From Streptosporangiaceae bacterium (GTDB lineage Bacteria; Actinomycetota; Actinomycetes; Streptosporangiales; Streptosporangiaceae), in the NCBI GenBank assembly GCA_030043395.1, contig JASHXW010000557.1:1-6448 (forward strand): DNA of 6,448 bases. Direction: 5' to 3'. Of the stretch, positions 6,422 through 6,448 are shown piece after piece. A program made the translations under genes and the position numbers. Numbering within the stretch: position 1 is the stretch's first letter; every line of letters starts with the position of its first letter. The notes under the pieces are model-generated. The model saw nothing but the letters and a program-made list of their open reading frames with translations. It searched no databases and was not told where the DNA came from.

Positions 6422-6448
6422 ATGACCTCCTGTTCGCTCGCGGCTAGC

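Noticed and set aside
5607..6423. Other minus-strand frames at 5607-6398 and 5944-6423, the latter using ATG 6423 close behind AGGAGG
   Set aside because: The translations are Arg/Pro-rich without motifs, while the GTG 6421 frame gives a complete PhnX-like protein. AGGAGG is also only 2 nt from that ATG.

Overview
The window is very GC-rich, uses GTG for five of its six visible start codons, and carries only high-G+C Gram-positive gene families: the Trp-operon-associated membrane protein, a TIGR03085 mycothiol-isomerase-like protein, a polyphosphate glucokinase and a TIGR03767 metallophosphoesterase. It is chromosomal actinobacterial DNA, probably from a soil lineage near Streptomyces/Streptosporangiales. 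The lineage is inferred from protein motifs and not proven.

Left part (1-1295, minus strand): the first 49 codons of trpC (indole-3-glycerol phosphate synthase) leave the window at base 1. Upstream of trpC, on the same strand, lies the Trp-biosynthesis-associated membrane protein (441-1295). The 293-bp gap between them has no supported gene. It holds a candidate trpC promoter and a striking perfect 18-bp inverted repeat with a 3-nt loop (355-393), plus an extra partial direct copy of its left arm (335-352).

Middle part (1420-5698, plus strand): four genes run in one direction. A TIGR03085-family metal-binding protein starts at GTG 1420, probably from a leaderless transcript. ppgK (polyphosphate glucokinase) follows after 43 bp with a good ribosome binding site. 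After another 43 bp comes a solute-binding lipoprotein of an ABC importer. The last gene is a TIGR03767-type metallophosphoesterase whose GTG start overlaps the lipoprotein stop (GTGA, 4 bp).

Right part (5738-6421, minus strand): a phosphonatase-like HAD hydrolase (PhnX-like, TIGR03351 type) faces the metallophosphoesterase convergently. It retains the special phosphonatase residues (DxAGT, the cap lysine, and arginine in place of the usual lysine).

Working view: the lipoprotein, metallophosphoesterase and PhnX-like enzyme look like part of an organophosphorus (phosphonate or phosphoester) scavenging locus. Its permease and ATPase are not in the window. The polyphosphate-using kinase next door is a second phosphorus-linked gene. 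The trp half shows a rearranged locus: trpE, commonly found between the TIGR03085 gene and the membrane protein, is absent, and those two genes now diverge from a 124-bp gap. No RNA gene, CRISPR array, insertion sequence or phage gene was seen.
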